DNA of 64,000 nt, from assembly GCA_019745555.1 (NCBI GenBank), contig JAIESX010000018.1, forward strand, positions 1 to 64,000, written 5' to 3'. The position numbers and the translations under genes are program-made. Under the pieces are notes generated by a model that had not been told where the DNA came from, did no database searches, and was given only the letters and a program-made list of their open reading frames with translations. The first letter of the stretch is position 1. Each line of letters begins with the position of its first letter. Positions 1-8,788 of the stretch are shown here, piece by piece. This DNA is from Burkholderiaceae bacterium. Lineage in GTDB: Bacteria; Pseudomonadota; Gammaproteobacteria; Burkholderiales; Burkholderiaceae_C.

Positions 1-443
1 CGGGTGTACTTGGGGTTGGTGGCGGAGGGAGAAATCTGCGGAATGCCGGCGTCGCTGTAGATCTTGGAGGCCGGGATGGTGGTGCCGGAGTTCAGGTGGC
101 CGATCACGCCCACCACCTTGGCATCGGCCAGCTTCTGGGCCACGGCCGTGCCCTGCTTGGGATCAGCACCGTCGTCCTCGGCCAGTAGCTCGAGCTTGAC
201 CTGCTGGCCACCGATGCTGACGCCCGCGGCGTTGAGCTCGTCGATCGCCATGCGCGCGCCCAGTTCGTTGTCCTTGCCCAGGTGGGCGATGGGCCCGCTG
301 ACCGGTCCCACATGGCCGATCTTCACGACGGGCATGGGCGCGGCAGCACCGGGGGCCGCCGCCTCCTCCTTCTTGCCGCAGGCAGCCAGCAGGGCCGCGG
401 CGGCCACGATGGCCAGGACACGATTCACTTGTTTCAGACGCAT
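1..443 (-). CDS. Branched-chain amino acid-type ABC transporter substrate-binding lipoprotein (3' end outside window)
   Basis: The first 147 codons are present; the gene runs off the left edge. The N-terminus is a lipoprotein signal: a hydrophobic stretch ending in a lipobox LLAAC, with Cys22 as the lipidated residue. A charged, Ala/Pro-rich linker and a periplasmic binding fold I start (VVKIGHVGPVSGPIAHLGKD) follow. Later stretches such as DDGADPKQGTAVAQKLAD and GHLNSGTTIPAS are typical of LivK/LivJ-like proteins that hand leucine-type amino acids or other small ligands to a LivHMGF permease. The ligand cannot be told from this part. The ATG at 441-443 is preceded by GGAG. The 126 bases upstream hold no gene and presumably carry its promoter. 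Confidence 0.9.
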   Translation of the reverse strand, partial: MRLKQVNRVLAIVAAAALLAACGKKEEAAAPGAAAPMPVVKIGHVGPVSGPIAHLGKDNELGARMAIDELNAAGVSIGGQQVKLELLAEDDGADPKQGTAVAQKLADAKVVGVIGHLNSGTTIPASKIYSDAGIPQISPSATNPKYT

Positions 444-569
444 GGTGAACTCCAGATTATTGAATTGAGCAGGTCAAAACTGCGACCGCAAGACTACCGC
501 AAATCTTCCGGCCCGGTGCATACCCCCTGCGCCATGAAAGACAAATGCGGCGCGGACGCGACGCCGGCT

Positions 570-875
570 TCACCGCAGCGCGGGCGGCAGCTTGAGTTCG
601 CCGGCCACGGCCTGGGTCACGGCCTTGCGCACCGCGGCATCCACCCGCTGGCGGATGCGCGGCGCCAGCTCCTTCATCTGTTCGTCCAGGACCGCGGCGA
701 CGACCTGGCGCACCTGCTCGTCCAGGGTCAGTTCCAGGCGCTGCAGCACGCGCTGCGTCAGGGCCTCCTCGTCCACCAAGGCCCCGTCTGCAGGCGCCGC
801 CGGTGCCTGCTGCGTCTGCACCACTTCGGTGAGCGTGGGCAGGCTGCGCATGATCTTCTTGGACAGGGCAGTCAT
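570..875 (-). CDS. Small conserved hypothetical protein, helical
   Basis: A 101-residue protein I do not recognise beyond a conserved small ORF next to holC in related bacteria. It has no signal peptide or membrane segment. The middle (residues about 35-90) is rich in Glu, Gln, Arg, Leu and Val with heptad-like spacing (RVLQRLELTLDEQVRQVV), suggesting a long amphipathic helix or coiled coil. It begins 14 bases after the holC stop on the same strand, so it is probably the last gene of the pepA-holC unit. Codon use is like that of its neighbours, which favours a real gene, but its role is unknown. Confidence 0.6.
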   Translation of the reverse strand: MTALSKKIMRSLPTLTEVVQTQQAPAAPADGALVDEEALTQRVLQRLELTLDEQVRQVVAAVLDEQMKELAPRIRQRVDAAVRKAVTQAVAGELKLPPALR

Positions 876-888
876 GGCGGTTCGCCTT

Positions 889-1323
889 TCAGCTCTTGAG
901 GTTCAGATCGTGGCGCTGGATGGTGTAACCGCGCTCGGTGTACTGCTTCCATCGGCCACGGGCCTGCTGGCGGTCGTCCTCGTCCAGGCTGACCACCTCG
1001 ATCACTCGCTCGTAGCGTTCGAAACCGGAGGGCAGTGCGGCCCCCAGATTGACCAGCACCTGGCGGTGTGGCAAGTCCGCGGCTTGCGGAGCCTCGGTCA
1101 GCACCACTGGCGAGGCGGCCACCAGTTCCGCGTCGCCGGGCGCGCGCGCGTGGGCGATGAAGTCCGTCTGCGAGAAGGTCCACAGCAAGGTGTCGAGCCG
1201 CGCGAGCTCATCGGGCGGCGCGGTGACCACGACCCGCGCGCCACCGGCCACGGCCTTGCGCAGCAGCCGGCAGGCATAGGCCTGCTTGTCCGGTGCGTTG
1301 AAATGAAAGGCCACCTCGGTCAT
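889..1323 (-). CDS. holC: DNA polymerase III subunit chi
   Basis: A 144-residue protein matching HolC, the clamp-loader accessory subunit that links DNA polymerase III to single-strand binding protein. It starts MTEVAFHFNAPDKQAYACRL, the usual HolC opening. It also has the internal region VVVTAPPDELARLDTLLWTF and the late segment GFERYERVIEVVSLDEDDRQ found in the family. Length is normal (about 140-150). It lies 15 bases downstream of pepA in the same direction, the pepA-holC order known from many proteobacteria. A pepA-holC-small ORF transcript is likely. Confidence 0.93.
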   Translation of the reverse strand: MTEVAFHFNAPDKQAYACRLLRKAVAGGARVVVTAPPDELARLDTLLWTFSQTDFIAHARAPGDAELVAASPVVLTEAPQAADLPHRQVLVNLGAALPSGFERYERVIEVVSLDEDDRQQARGRWKQYTERGYTIQRHDLNLKS

Positions 1324-1338
1324 GGGACCTGCCTGGAC

Positions 1339-2802
1339 TCAGGCCTTGCGTGCATGCTGGCCGGCCTGGGCCTGCAGGAACTCCAGCAGCAGGCCCACAG
1401 GCCGGCCGGTCGCCCCCTTGGCCGCCCCGCTCTTCCAGGCCGTGCCCGCGATGTCCAGGTGGGCCCAGGCGAATTTCTCGGTAAAGCGCTGCAGAAACTT
1501 GGCCGCCGTGATGGCGCCCCCCGCGCGGCCCGCCACATTGGCCACATCCGCGAAGTTGCTCTTGAGCCCTTCGGCATAGTCCTCGTCCAGCGGCATGCGC
1601 CAGGCCAGGTCCTGGGCGGTCTCGCCCGCGCTGAGCAGGCGCTGGGCCAGGGCATCGTCGGTGCTGAACAGGCCGCTGCGCACCGCGCCCAGGGCGATCA
1701 CGCAGGCGCCGGTCAGCGTGGCGATGTCCACCACGGCCGCGGGCTTGAAGCGCTCGGCATAGCTCAGCGCGTCGCACAGGATGAGCCGGCCCTCGGCATC
1801 GGTGTTGAGGATCTCGATGGTCTGGCCGCTCATGCTGGTCACCACATCGCCCGGCTTGACGGCGCGGCCGTCGGGCATGTTCTCGCAGCTCGGGATCAGG
1901 CCCACGACATTGACCGCCGGCTTGAGTTCGCCCAGCGCCCGGAACACGCCCAGCACGCTGGCCGCACCGCCCATGTCGTACTTCATCTCGTCCATCTCGG
2001 CCGCCGGCTTGATGGAGATGCCGCCGGTGTCAAAGGTGATGCCCTTGCCCACGAGCACCGTCGGTGCCTGGGACTTGGGCGCGCCCTGGTACTGCAGCAC
2101 GATGAAGCGCAGCGGCTGCTCCGAGCCCTGGGCCACGGCCATGAAGGCCCCCATCTTGAGCTTGGCCACTTCGCGCGGCCCCAGCACCTGGCAGCTGATC
2201 TTCGGCAGCTTGGCCAGGGCGCGTGCCGCATCAGCCAGATGGCTGGGCGTGGCGTGATTGGCCGGCCGGTTGGCCCATTCCTTGGCCAGTTCGATGCCGG
2301 CCACGGCCGCCGTGGCCTGGGCAAACTCGGCCTGCAGCGCCGCCGCCTTGGGCACACCCAGCGTCACGCGCGTCAGGCTGCGGCCCTCGGCCTTGGACTT
2401 GGTCGTGGTGTAGACATAGCTGGCATCGGCCACGGTCTGCACGGCGGCGCGCAGCGCACCGGCCTGGGGCGCTGCGGCAAAGCACAGCGCCAGCTTCTTG
2501 ATGGCCGGGCCACCGTTGCGCAGCGCGCCCAGGGCCGCCCCCACAGCCTGGCGGACCTGGCGCACCGTGCCCTCGCCCACCGGGACTAGCAGCACGCGCG
2601 CTGCCTTGGCCTGGGCCGGGCGGTACAGGGCCAGCAGCTTGCCGGGCTTGCTGTCCAGATCGCCGGCCTTCAGCGCCTGGGCGATCAGGGTCGCCAGAGG
2701 GTCCTTGCCGGGTTTGATACCCGCGGGCAGCAGCACGACGAGTGCATCGGCCGGCTGTTTGGCGGCGCCGGCCAGGTCCTGGGAGAGCAGTTCAAAGTTC
2801 AT
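1339..2802 (-). CDS. pepA: Leucyl aminopeptidase (cytosol aminopeptidase, M17)
   Basis: A 487-residue member of peptidase family M17, a hexameric two-metal enzyme that removes N-terminal residues from peptides in the cytoplasm. In some bacteria PepA also binds DNA. The metal/active-site signatures are intact: VGKGITFDTGGISIKPA, then EILNTDAEGRLILCDAL with the family-defining NTDAEGRL. The start is placed at the ATG in MNFELLSQDLAG (2800-2802). Reading further upstream would run into the divergent lptF gene. Length is close to E. coli PepA (503). The gene is divergent from lptF with only 22 bases between the start codons, so the promoters must overlap the opposite coding regions or each other. 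Confidence 0.95.
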   Translation of the reverse strand: MNFELLSQDLAGAAKQPADALVVLLPAGIKPGKDPLATLIAQALKAGDLDSKPGKLLALYRPAQAKAARVLLVPVGEGTVRQVRQAVGAALGALRNGGPAIKKLALCFAAAPQAGALRAAVQTVADASYVYTTTKSKAEGRSLTRVTLGVPKAAALQAEFAQATAAVAGIELAKEWANRPANHATPSHLADAARALAKLPKISCQVLGPREVAKLKMGAFMAVAQGSEQPLRFIVLQYQGAPKSQAPTVLVGKGITFDTGGISIKPAAEMDEMKYDMGGAASVLGVFRALGELKPAVNVVGLIPSCENMPDGRAVKPGDVVTSMSGQTIEILNTDAEGRLILCDALSYAERFKPAAVVDIATLTGACVIALGAVRSGLFSTDDALAQRLLSAGETAQDLAWRMPLDEDYAEGLKSNFADVANVAGRAGGAITAAKFLQRFTEKFAWAHLDIAGTAWKSGAAKGATGRPVGLLLEFLQAQAGQHARKA

Positions 2803-2824
2803 AATGGCGGTTTCCTTCCGAGCA

Positions 2825-3946
2825 ATGTTATTCGATTCCTCCATCCGCAAGGAGCTGGCGCGCAGCTTTGGCGCCACGCTGATCGTGCTGGTCACGGTGG
2901 TCATGACCATGACCCTGATCCGTGCCCTGGGCCTGGCCTCGCGCGGCAGCTTCAACCCGCAGGACGTGATGCTCGTGATGGGCTACACGGTGCTGACCTA
3001 CCTGCCCAACCTCATGAACCTGGGGCTGTTCGTCGCGGTGGTCATGACGCTGTCGCGCCTGTACGCCGACAGCGAGATGGTGATCTGGTTCTCCAGCCGT
3101 GTCGGCCTGGGCAGCCTGCTCAAGCCCCTGCTGCGCTTCGCCTGGCCCGTGCTGGCGGCCATCGCGGTGCTGGCGCTCTTCGTGCGGCCCTGGGCCAAGG
3201 ACCAGATCGACGAGATGCGCGCGCAGTACGAGCGCCGTGGGGACCTCGAGCGCGTGCAGCCCGGCCAGTTCCAGGAGTCGGCCGATGGCACGCGGGTCTT
3301 CTTCGTCGAGAAGGGCGACATCGAGGAGCTCAAGGCCGGCAATGTCTTCGTCGCCACCACCGAGGCTGACAAGCGCACGGTGATCTCCGCACGCAGCGGC
3401 TACACCGAGCTCGTCAACGGTGACCGCTTTCTCGTGCTGGAGCGCGGCCAGCGCCTGGAAAGCCGCCCCGGCGAGACCGGCGTGAAGGTCAGCGAGTTCG
3501 AGACCTACCGCATGCTGGTCGCACGCGACCCGCTGGTGCGCAGCGCCATCGATTCGCTCAACAGCCGCCCAACGATGGAGCTGATCCGCCAGCCCACGCG
3601 CGAGAACCTCGGCGAGCTCACCATGCGCATCGGCTATGCCGTGGCCTCGCTCAATCTGATCATCTTCGCCCTGGCGGCCACGCGCATCAACCCGCGCGTG
3701 AGCCGTACCGGCAACCTGCTGTTCTCGCTGCTGCTGTTCCAGGTCTATCTGAACCTGCTCATCCTGGGCCAGAACTGGATCGCGCGCGGTCAGGTCAGCT
3801 TTGCCGCCTTCAACCTGCTGCTGCATGGCGGCATGCTTGGCGCGGGCCTGCTCTGGCTGGGCAAACGGCACTACAACTGGAACTGGTGGCCGGTGCAGCG
3901 ACGGGCAGCGGCCCCGCGGCACGACGTGGGGGGCAAGCCGGCATGA
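2825..3946 (+). CDS. lptF: LPS export ABC transporter permease LptF
   Basis: A 373-residue inner-membrane protein of the LptF/LptG (YjgP/YjgQ) family. With LptG and the ATPase LptB it pulls lipopolysaccharide from the inner membrane towards LptC and LptA. It begins MLFDSSIRKELARSFGATL. Three membrane helices (roughly 14-35, 50-75, 98-118) come first, then a periplasmic beta-jellyroll (about 125-265: ERVQPGQFQESADGTRVFFVEK), then three more helices. The ATG at 2825 is chosen because it gives the canonical family N-terminus and follows pepA divergently. The stop overlaps the lptG start by 4 bases (ATGA), so translation is coupled. Confidence 0.94.
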   Translation: MLFDSSIRKELARSFGATLIVLVTVVMTMTLIRALGLASRGSFNPQDVMLVMGYTVLTYLPNLMNLGLFVAVVMTLSRLYADSEMVIWFSSRVGLGSLLKPLLRFAWPVLAAIAVLALFVRPWAKDQIDEMRAQYERRGDLERVQPGQFQESADGTRVFFVEKGDIEELKAGNVFVATTEADKRTVISARSGYTELVNGDRFLVLERGQRLESRPGETGVKVSEFETYRMLVARDPLVRSAIDSLNSRPTMELIRQPTRENLGELTMRIGYAVASLNLIIFALAATRINPRVSRTGNLLFSLLLFQVYLNLLILGQNWIARGQVSFAAFNLLLHGGMLGAGLLWLGKRHYNWNWWPVQRRAAAPRHDVGGKPA

Positions 3947-5055
3947 TGCACACCATACGCCGCCTGCTGCACCGCGAGATCTTCACCGCGGTGGTGTACG
4001 TGACCCTGGGCTTCCTCGCCCTGTTCGCCTTCTTCGACTTCGTCGACCAGCTCGCCTCGGTCGGCCGGCCCAATATGCCGGGCTACCAGATCCCGCAGGC
4101 CGCGCTCTACGTGCTGCTGCTCGTGCCCAGCCACCTCTACGAACTGCTGCCCATCACCGTACTCATCGGCACCATCTATGTCATGACGCGGCTGGCCCAG
4201 AGCTCGGAGTTCACCATCCTGCGTACCAGCGGCCTGGGGCCCTGGCGCGCGCTGCGCATGCTGCTGGCCGCGGGCTTCACCTTCGCCTTGCTGACCTTTG
4301 TGATCGGCGACTACCTCACCCCCTGGGCCGACCGCACGGGCCAGCTGCTGCGCGCCCACTACCAGGGCCGCATCCTGACCGTGGGCCAGACCGGCGCCTG
4401 GCTGCGCGAGCGCGAACCCTATGCCCAGTACGGCGTCAACGTGGGTTCGCTGGCGCCCGACGGTTCCATGCGCGACGTGCGCATCTTCGAATTCGACAAC
4501 CAGAGTTCGCTGGTCTCCATGATGCAGGCGCCCGTCGCACGCTTCACCGACGACGAGGCCTGGCTGCTCGAGAACGTCGAGCGCACCGAGTTCAACGCCG
4601 GCGGTGCCCAGCTCAGCCGCATCGAGCGCACCACCGTGCCCGTCTTCCGCTGGCCCACGGCCATCTCGGCCGAGATGATCTCGGCCGCCGTGCTCAAGCC
4701 GGACCGCATGAGCGCGGTCGACCTGTTCCAGTACATCCGCCACCTCAAGGCCAACGCCCAGAGCGCCGAGCGCTACGAGATCGAGTTCTGGAAGAAGGTC
4801 TTCTATCCCCTGTCCTGCCTGGTCATGGTCATGATGGCCCTGCCCTTCGCCTACCTGCACTTCCGCAGCGAGGGCATCTCGCTCTACGTCTTCGGCGGCG
4901 TCATGGCCGGCATCAGCTTCTTCTTCCTCAACAACATGTTCGGCTACATCGGCGAGCTGCAGCGCTGGACCCCCTGGATCACGGCCGCTGCACCCGGTTT
5001 CATCTTCATGATGATCTCCCTGGGCGCCTTTGGCTGGCTCGTCCTGCGCAGGTGA
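3943..5055 (+). CDS. lptG: LPS export ABC transporter permease LptG
   Basis: A 370-residue partner of LptF. It has the same plan: three N-terminal membrane helices (LLHREIFTAVVYVTLGFLAL at the start), a jellyroll domain in the middle (about 130-270) and three C-terminal helices ending SLGAFGWLVLRR. The family motif SSEFTILRTSGLGPWR lies in the cytoplasmic coupling region that contacts LptB. Two adjacent ATGs (3943 and 3946) are available. The first gives a 4-base overlap with lptF and is preferred. No lptB, lptC or lptA is in the window. Confidence 0.94.
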   Translation: MMHTIRRLLHREIFTAVVYVTLGFLALFAFFDFVDQLASVGRPNMPGYQIPQAALYVLLLVPSHLYELLPITVLIGTIYVMTRLAQSSEFTILRTSGLGPWRALRMLLAAGFTFALLTFVIGDYLTPWADRTGQLLRAHYQGRILTVGQTGAWLREREPYAQYGVNVGSLAPDGSMRDVRIFEFDNQSSLVSMMQAPVARFTDDEAWLLENVERTEFNAGGAQLSRIERTTVPVFRWPTAISAEMISAAVLKPDRMSAVDLFQYIRHLKANAQSAERYEIEFWKKVFYPLSCLVMVMMALPFAYLHFRSEGISLYVFGGVMAGISFFFLNNMFGYIGELQRWTPWITAAAPGFIFMMISLGAFGWLVLRR

Positions 5056-5060
5056 TCTGT

Positions 5061-5426
5061 ATGACCCGAGGCCTCATCCTTTTCGCCCACGGCTCGCGCG
5101 ACCCGCAGTGGCGCGCCCCCATGGAAGCCGTGGCCGCCCGCGCCGCTGCCATGGACCCGCAGGCCCGTGTGGCCTGTGCCTACCTGGAGCTCATGGAACC
5201 CGACCTGCCCGCCTGTGCCGCCACGCTGGCCGCCGAAGGCCTGCAGGCCATCACCATCGTGCCCATGTTCCTGGGCGTCGGCCGCCATGCGCGCGAGGAT
5301 CTGCCCGTGCTCGTCGAGCAGCTGCGCCGGGAGCACCCGCAGGTGCGCTTCGAGCTGCGCCCGGCCATCGGCGAGGACGAACGCGTGGTCGAGATGCTGG
5401 CGCGCATTGCGCTGGCCGGGGCCTGA
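5061..5426 (+). CDS. Short CbiX/SirB-type sirohydrochlorin chelatase
   Basis: A 121-residue single-domain member of the CbiX family. These proteins insert Fe2+ (SirB) or Co2+ (CbiX) into sirohydrochlorin. The opening MTRGLILFAHGSRDPQWRAP contains the metal/tetrapyrrole-binding HGSRD motif. ITIVPMFLGVGRHAREDLP holds the second conserved region with the catalytic-site His. Short forms of about 120 residues act as dimers, replacing the two-domain enzyme. The gene begins 5 bases after lptG, so it is probably in the same transcript. Making siroheme would serve the CysI sulfite reductase at 52 kb. Iron versus cobalt preference cannot be read from the sequence. Confidence 0.85.
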   Translation: MTRGLILFAHGSRDPQWRAPMEAVAARAAAMDPQARVACAYLELMEPDLPACAATLAAEGLQAITIVPMFLGVGRHAREDLPVLVEQLRREHPQVRFELRPAIGEDERVVEMLARIALAGA

Positions 5427-5456
5427 ACCCGCGCCTGCCTACAATCGCGCGCAACC

Positions 5457-6329
5457 ATGAGTTCCCAGACCTCCCTGCCGCTTGCCCTGCTGCGCCTGAT
5501 GCGGCCGCACCAGTGGCTCAAGAACGTCTTTGTCTTCGCCGGCCTGATGTTCAGCCACACCTGGCACCGCAGCCCGCTGGTCGAGCAGGTGTTCTGGGCC
5601 TTCCTGGCCTTCTGTGCCGCCTCCAGCCTGGTCTACATCCTCAACGACTGGCGCGACCGCACGGCCGATGCCCAGCATCCCACCAAACGCCGGCGTCCGC
5701 TGGCCAGCGGCGCGGTCAGCCCGCAGGCGGCGCTGGGCCTGGCGGCCGGGCTGGCCCTGATCGCGATCGGGCTGGCCTGGGGCCAGACCGTGCTGCTGCT
5801 CCTGCTGGGCTGCTATGTGCTGCTCAACCTGGCCTACAGCTGGAAACTCAAGCACGTGCCCGTGGTCGACGTTTCCATCATCGCCAGCGGCTTCATGCTG
5901 CGCCTGCTGGCCGGCACCGTGGCCGTCGGCATCCCGCCCTCGCGCTGGCTGCTGCTCACCGGCCTGTTCATCGCACTCTTCCTGGGCTTTGCCAAACGCA
6001 AGGCCGAGACCTTCCACGCACCCGAGCAGCAGCGCGCCGTGCTCGAGCACTACCCGCCGGCCCTGCTCGACACCTTCATGGCCGCCATGATGACCGCCAC
6101 CGTCATCACCTACGGTCTCTACGCCACCAGCATCGAAGCCCTGCAGCAGCATGGCGGACGCCTGATCTATACGGTACCGCTGGTGGTCTTCGGCCTGCTG
6201 CGCTACACCTACCAGGTGCACCGCGGCCGCGGTGAGGACGTCTCGCGCGATCTGCTGCGCGACCCCTGGATCGTCGCCGCCGGCATCGCCTGGCTGGCCA
6301 TCTTTCTCGCCACGCGGCTCTGGCGCTGA
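5457..6329 (+). CDS. UbiA-family prenyltransferase, decaprenyl-phosphate phosphoribosyltransferase type
   Basis: A 290-residue polytopic membrane protein of the UbiA superfamily. The first Asp-rich motif is NDWRDRTAD (about 62-70). The second conserved region is YSWKLKHVPVVDV (about 128-140). MRPHQWLKNVFVFAGL at the N-terminus is characteristic of the branch that transfers 5-phosphoribose from PRPP to polyprenyl phosphate (DPPR synthase, Rv3806c-like), not the quinone branch. It heads a run of four genes with the flippase-like, GT-C and HAD genes. That context supports synthesis of a lipid-linked pentose for the cell envelope. The exact prenyl and sugar substrates are inferred from family only. 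Confidence 0.85.
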   Translation: MSSQTSLPLALLRLMRPHQWLKNVFVFAGLMFSHTWHRSPLVEQVFWAFLAFCAASSLVYILNDWRDRTADAQHPTKRRRPLASGAVSPQAALGLAAGLALIAIGLAWGQTVLLLLLGCYVLLNLAYSWKLKHVPVVDVSIIASGFMLRLLAGTVAVGIPPSRWLLLTGLFIALFLGFAKRKAETFHAPEQQRAVLEHYPPALLDTFMAAMMTATVITYGLYATSIEALQQHGGRLIYTVPLVVFGLLRYTYQVHRGRGEDVSRDLLRDPWIVAAGIAWLAIFLATRLWR

Positions 6330-6344
6330 CGCCTCTCTCCCCGC

Positions 6345-7253
6345 GTGAAGCTCCCGCTCAAGCCCCTGCTGCTGGTCATCGGTGGCGCCGCCACCGTCTA
6401 CGCGGTGCTGCTGCTGCTCACCGGTGACGCGCCGTTGGCACAGCTCGGCCAGGCCCTGTGGACCCCGGTCGGCGCGGCAGCCGCAGCCCTGTGCGTGCTC
6501 AACTACATCCTGCGCGGCCTGCGCTGGCGCGGCTGGATGGCGCACTACAGCCGCGCCTTCGGTGTGCGGCGTGGCCTGCGCCTCTACCTCGCGGGCTACA
6601 CCTTCACGCCCACGCCCGGCAATGTGGGCGAAGCCGCGCGCGGCCTGCTGCTGCGCGAACCACTGGGCGCGGCCGACAGCCTGGCCATCTTCGGCGCCGA
6701 GCGCGCGGCCGATCTACTGGCCCTGCTGCTGCTGACCCTGCCCGGGCTCTGGTGGCTGCTGCAGCGCCCCGAGGCCGCCGCCTGGCAATGGCCCCTGATT
6801 TTCAGCCTGCTGTGCGCCGGCCTGCTGCTGGCCGCCGTGCTCTACCGGCAACGCCACACGCTGTTCTCGCGCCTGCCCTGGCTGCAGTCGGCCTGGCGCT
6901 GCCTGGCCCACCGCCCGTGGCTCTGGCTGGCCCAGACCCTGGTGGCCTGGGCCGCGCAGGGCCTGGCCCTGTGGCTGCTCTGCCTGGAGCTCGGCGTGCA
7001 GATATTCCCTGAACTGGCCACCGGCTTCTATGCCCTGGCCATGGTCGGTGGCGCGCTCTCGCTGCTGCCGGCCGGCCTGGGCGGCACCGAAGCCCTGCTG
7101 ACCGGCCTGCTCGTGCTGCACGGCGCGGACCTGGCCACGGCCCTGGCCATCACCGTGCTGGCGCGCCTGCTCACGCTCTGGCTGGCCGTGGCCCTGGGCG
7201 CGCTCGCACTCCTCTATAGTGCGCTTGTTTCCCGTGACATCTCCCTGCGCTGA
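6345..7253 (+). CDS. UPF0104 / lysylphosphatidylglycerol synthase TM-domain family membrane protein (flippase-like)
   Basis: A 302-residue protein with about eight hydrophobic segments, of the UPF0104 family related to the flippase half of MprF. It carries the family signature near the middle: YTFTPTPGNVGEAARGLLL, then ERAADLLALL. Later comes the glycine-rich GGALSLLPAGLGGTEALLTGLL. It starts with GTG at 6345, 15 bases after the UbiA gene, and its stop overlaps the next start (TGATG). Members are thought to move lipids or lipid-linked sugars across the membrane. Here it could flip the product of the preceding prenyltransferase; that is an inference. Confidence 0.8.
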   Translation: MKLPLKPLLLVIGGAATVYAVLLLLTGDAPLAQLGQALWTPVGAAAAALCVLNYILRGLRWRGWMAHYSRAFGVRRGLRLYLAGYTFTPTPGNVGEAARGLLLREPLGAADSLAIFGAERAADLLALLLLTLPGLWWLLQRPEAAAWQWPLIFSLLCAGLLLAAVLYRQRHTLFSRLPWLQSAWRCLAHRPWLWLAQTLVAWAAQGLALWLLCLELGVQIFPELATGFYALAMVGGALSLLPAGLGGTEALLTGLLVLHGADLATALAITVLARLLTLWLAVALGALALLYSALVSRDISLR

Positions 7254-8788
7254 TGACCCTCCCGTCCCAAGACTCCTCCCTGAACCTGCCGCGCTGGCTG
7301 CTCCTCACCGCGCTCGGCGCCCTGGCCCTGCGCCTTTGGATCGCCGTCGCCCTGCCCATCACCGGCGACGAAGCCTTTTTCTACTGGTGGGGCGTCTACC
7401 CCGATTGGGGCTACTCCGACCACCCGCCCATGGTGGGCTGGCTGATCTGGCTCATGCGCATGCTCTTCGGCGAGGCCACCTGGGCCATCCGCCTGCCCAT
7501 CGTGCTGCTGCCCCTGGCCGTGGGCGGCCTGGTCTGGTGGGCCTTGCAGCCGCTGGACCGCACACGCGCTGCCTGGGCCGCGCTGCTGATCTGGCTGGCG
7601 CCGCTGAACTGGATCACCGCGCTGATCACCACCGACACGCCGCTGATCTTCTGGTCCGTGCTCTCGGCCGCGCTGCTGCTGCGCGCCGAGCGGCGTGCGC
7701 AGGTCGATGGCGGCACCCTGGGCCTGTACACCCTGTCCGGCCTGGCCCTGGGCTGTGCCTTCCTCTCCAAGTACTTCTCGGTGGTGCTGGGCCTGGCCTA
7801 TCTGGTGTACTTCGCGCTCTACAGGCGCGAGCGCTGGAAGGCCTTCGTGCTGCTCGTGCTCTGCGCCCTGCCCGGTCCGGCGATCAACATCGCGTGGAAC
7901 ATGGACCACGGCTGGTCCAACATCATGTTCAACGCGATCAACCGCAACGAAGACGCCGCCTTCGAGCTGCGCAAGCCCGTCATGTACCTTGGCATGCTGG
8001 CCTATCTGCTGACGCCGGCGCTGCTCTGGCTGGGCTGGAAGCACCGCGCCGAGCTGCGCGAGACCGCGCGCCAGCAGCGCCTGCTGGCCCTGCTGCTCGT
8101 GCTGCCACTGGTCTTCTTTGCGCTGCTCTCGTTCAAGAAGGTCGTGGGCCTGCACTGGGTGCTGTCCTTCTATCCCTTCGCCTTCGCGCTGTTCGCACTG
8201 GCTCTGCCGCAAGCCGCGCTGAAGTCCGCCGCCAAGGGCCTGGCCTGGTTCACCGGGGCGCACGTCGTGCTGGTGCTCGGCATCTCCATGACCACCCTGG
8301 ACCAGTGGGCCGGCAAGCCGGGCTACACCAGCTTCGTGCGCGCCTTCCGCACCCCCGAGCTGCTGGCCCAGGTGCGCACGCCCGACAGCGTGCTCATGGC
8401 CAACGCCTACTCGCCCGCCGCGGTCTACGGCTATGTGCTGCAACAGTATGTGCCCGTGTTCGGCCCCGGCAAGTTCCACGCACGCCAGGACGACCAGCTG
8501 GTCGACTACGCCGTCTACCAGGGCCAGACCATCCGCGTGCTCATGGCCGACGCCCCCAACCTGGCCGACTACAGCCCTTACTTCGAAAGCGTGCGTGCCT
8601 TCACGGTGCAGCAGAACGGCGTCACCTTCCACGTCGTGGAGGGCCGGAACTTCAACTACGAGGCCTACCGCCAGGGCGTGCTCGGTGAGGTCTTCCGGCG
8701 CTACTACAACATCCCTTCCTGGCTGCCCATGACGGGCTGCCCCTATTGCGTGCGCTACTGCGGCCAGGTCCAATGTCCGAAGCCGTGA
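7253..8788 (+). CDS. GT-C glycosyltransferase, family 39/ArnT-like
   Basis: A 511-residue integral membrane glycosyltransferase of the PMT/ArnT superfamily (PMT_2 domain). It has the N-terminal catalytic loop GDEAFFYWWGVYPDWGYSDHPP, with the acidic residues and the aromatic/His cluster typical of enzymes using polyprenyl-phosphate sugars. About ten membrane segments lie between residues 10 and 360. A soluble C-terminal region of about 150 residues ends with an odd Cys-containing tail (CPYCVRYCGQVQCPKP). It overlaps its upstream neighbour by 1 base and its downstream neighbour by 16. It probably transfers a lipid-linked sugar to an envelope acceptor in the periplasm; the acceptor is unknown. 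Confidence 0.82.
   Translation: MTLPSQDSSLNLPRWLLLTALGALALRLWIAVALPITGDEAFFYWWGVYPDWGYSDHPPMVGWLIWLMRMLFGEATWAIRLPIVLLPLAVGGLVWWALQPLDRTRAAWAALLIWLAPLNWITALITTDTPLIFWSVLSAALLLRAERRAQVDGGTLGLYTLSGLALGCAFLSKYFSVVLGLAYLVYFALYRRERWKAFVLLVLCALPGPAINIAWNMDHGWSNIMFNAINRNEDAAFELRKPVMYLGMLAYLLTPALLWLGWKHRAELRETARQQRLLALLLVLPLVFFALLSFKKVVGLHWVLSFYPFAFALFALALPQAALKSAAKGLAWFTGAHVVLVLGISMTTLDQWAGKPGYTSFVRAFRTPELLAQVRTPDSVLMANAYSPAAVYGYVLQQYVPVFGPGKFHARQDDQLVDYAVYQGQTIRVLMADAPNLADYSPYFESVRAFTVQQNGVTFHVVEGRNFNYEAYRQGVLGEVFRRYYNIPSWLPMTGCPYCVRYCGQVQCPKP

Noticed and set aside
592-2589. A 665-codon open frame on the plus strand opposite holC and pepA
   Set aside because: Its product is low-complexity and Arg/Gly/His-rich with no domain, as expected from the complement of GC-rich genes; holC and pepA on the minus strand are clear.
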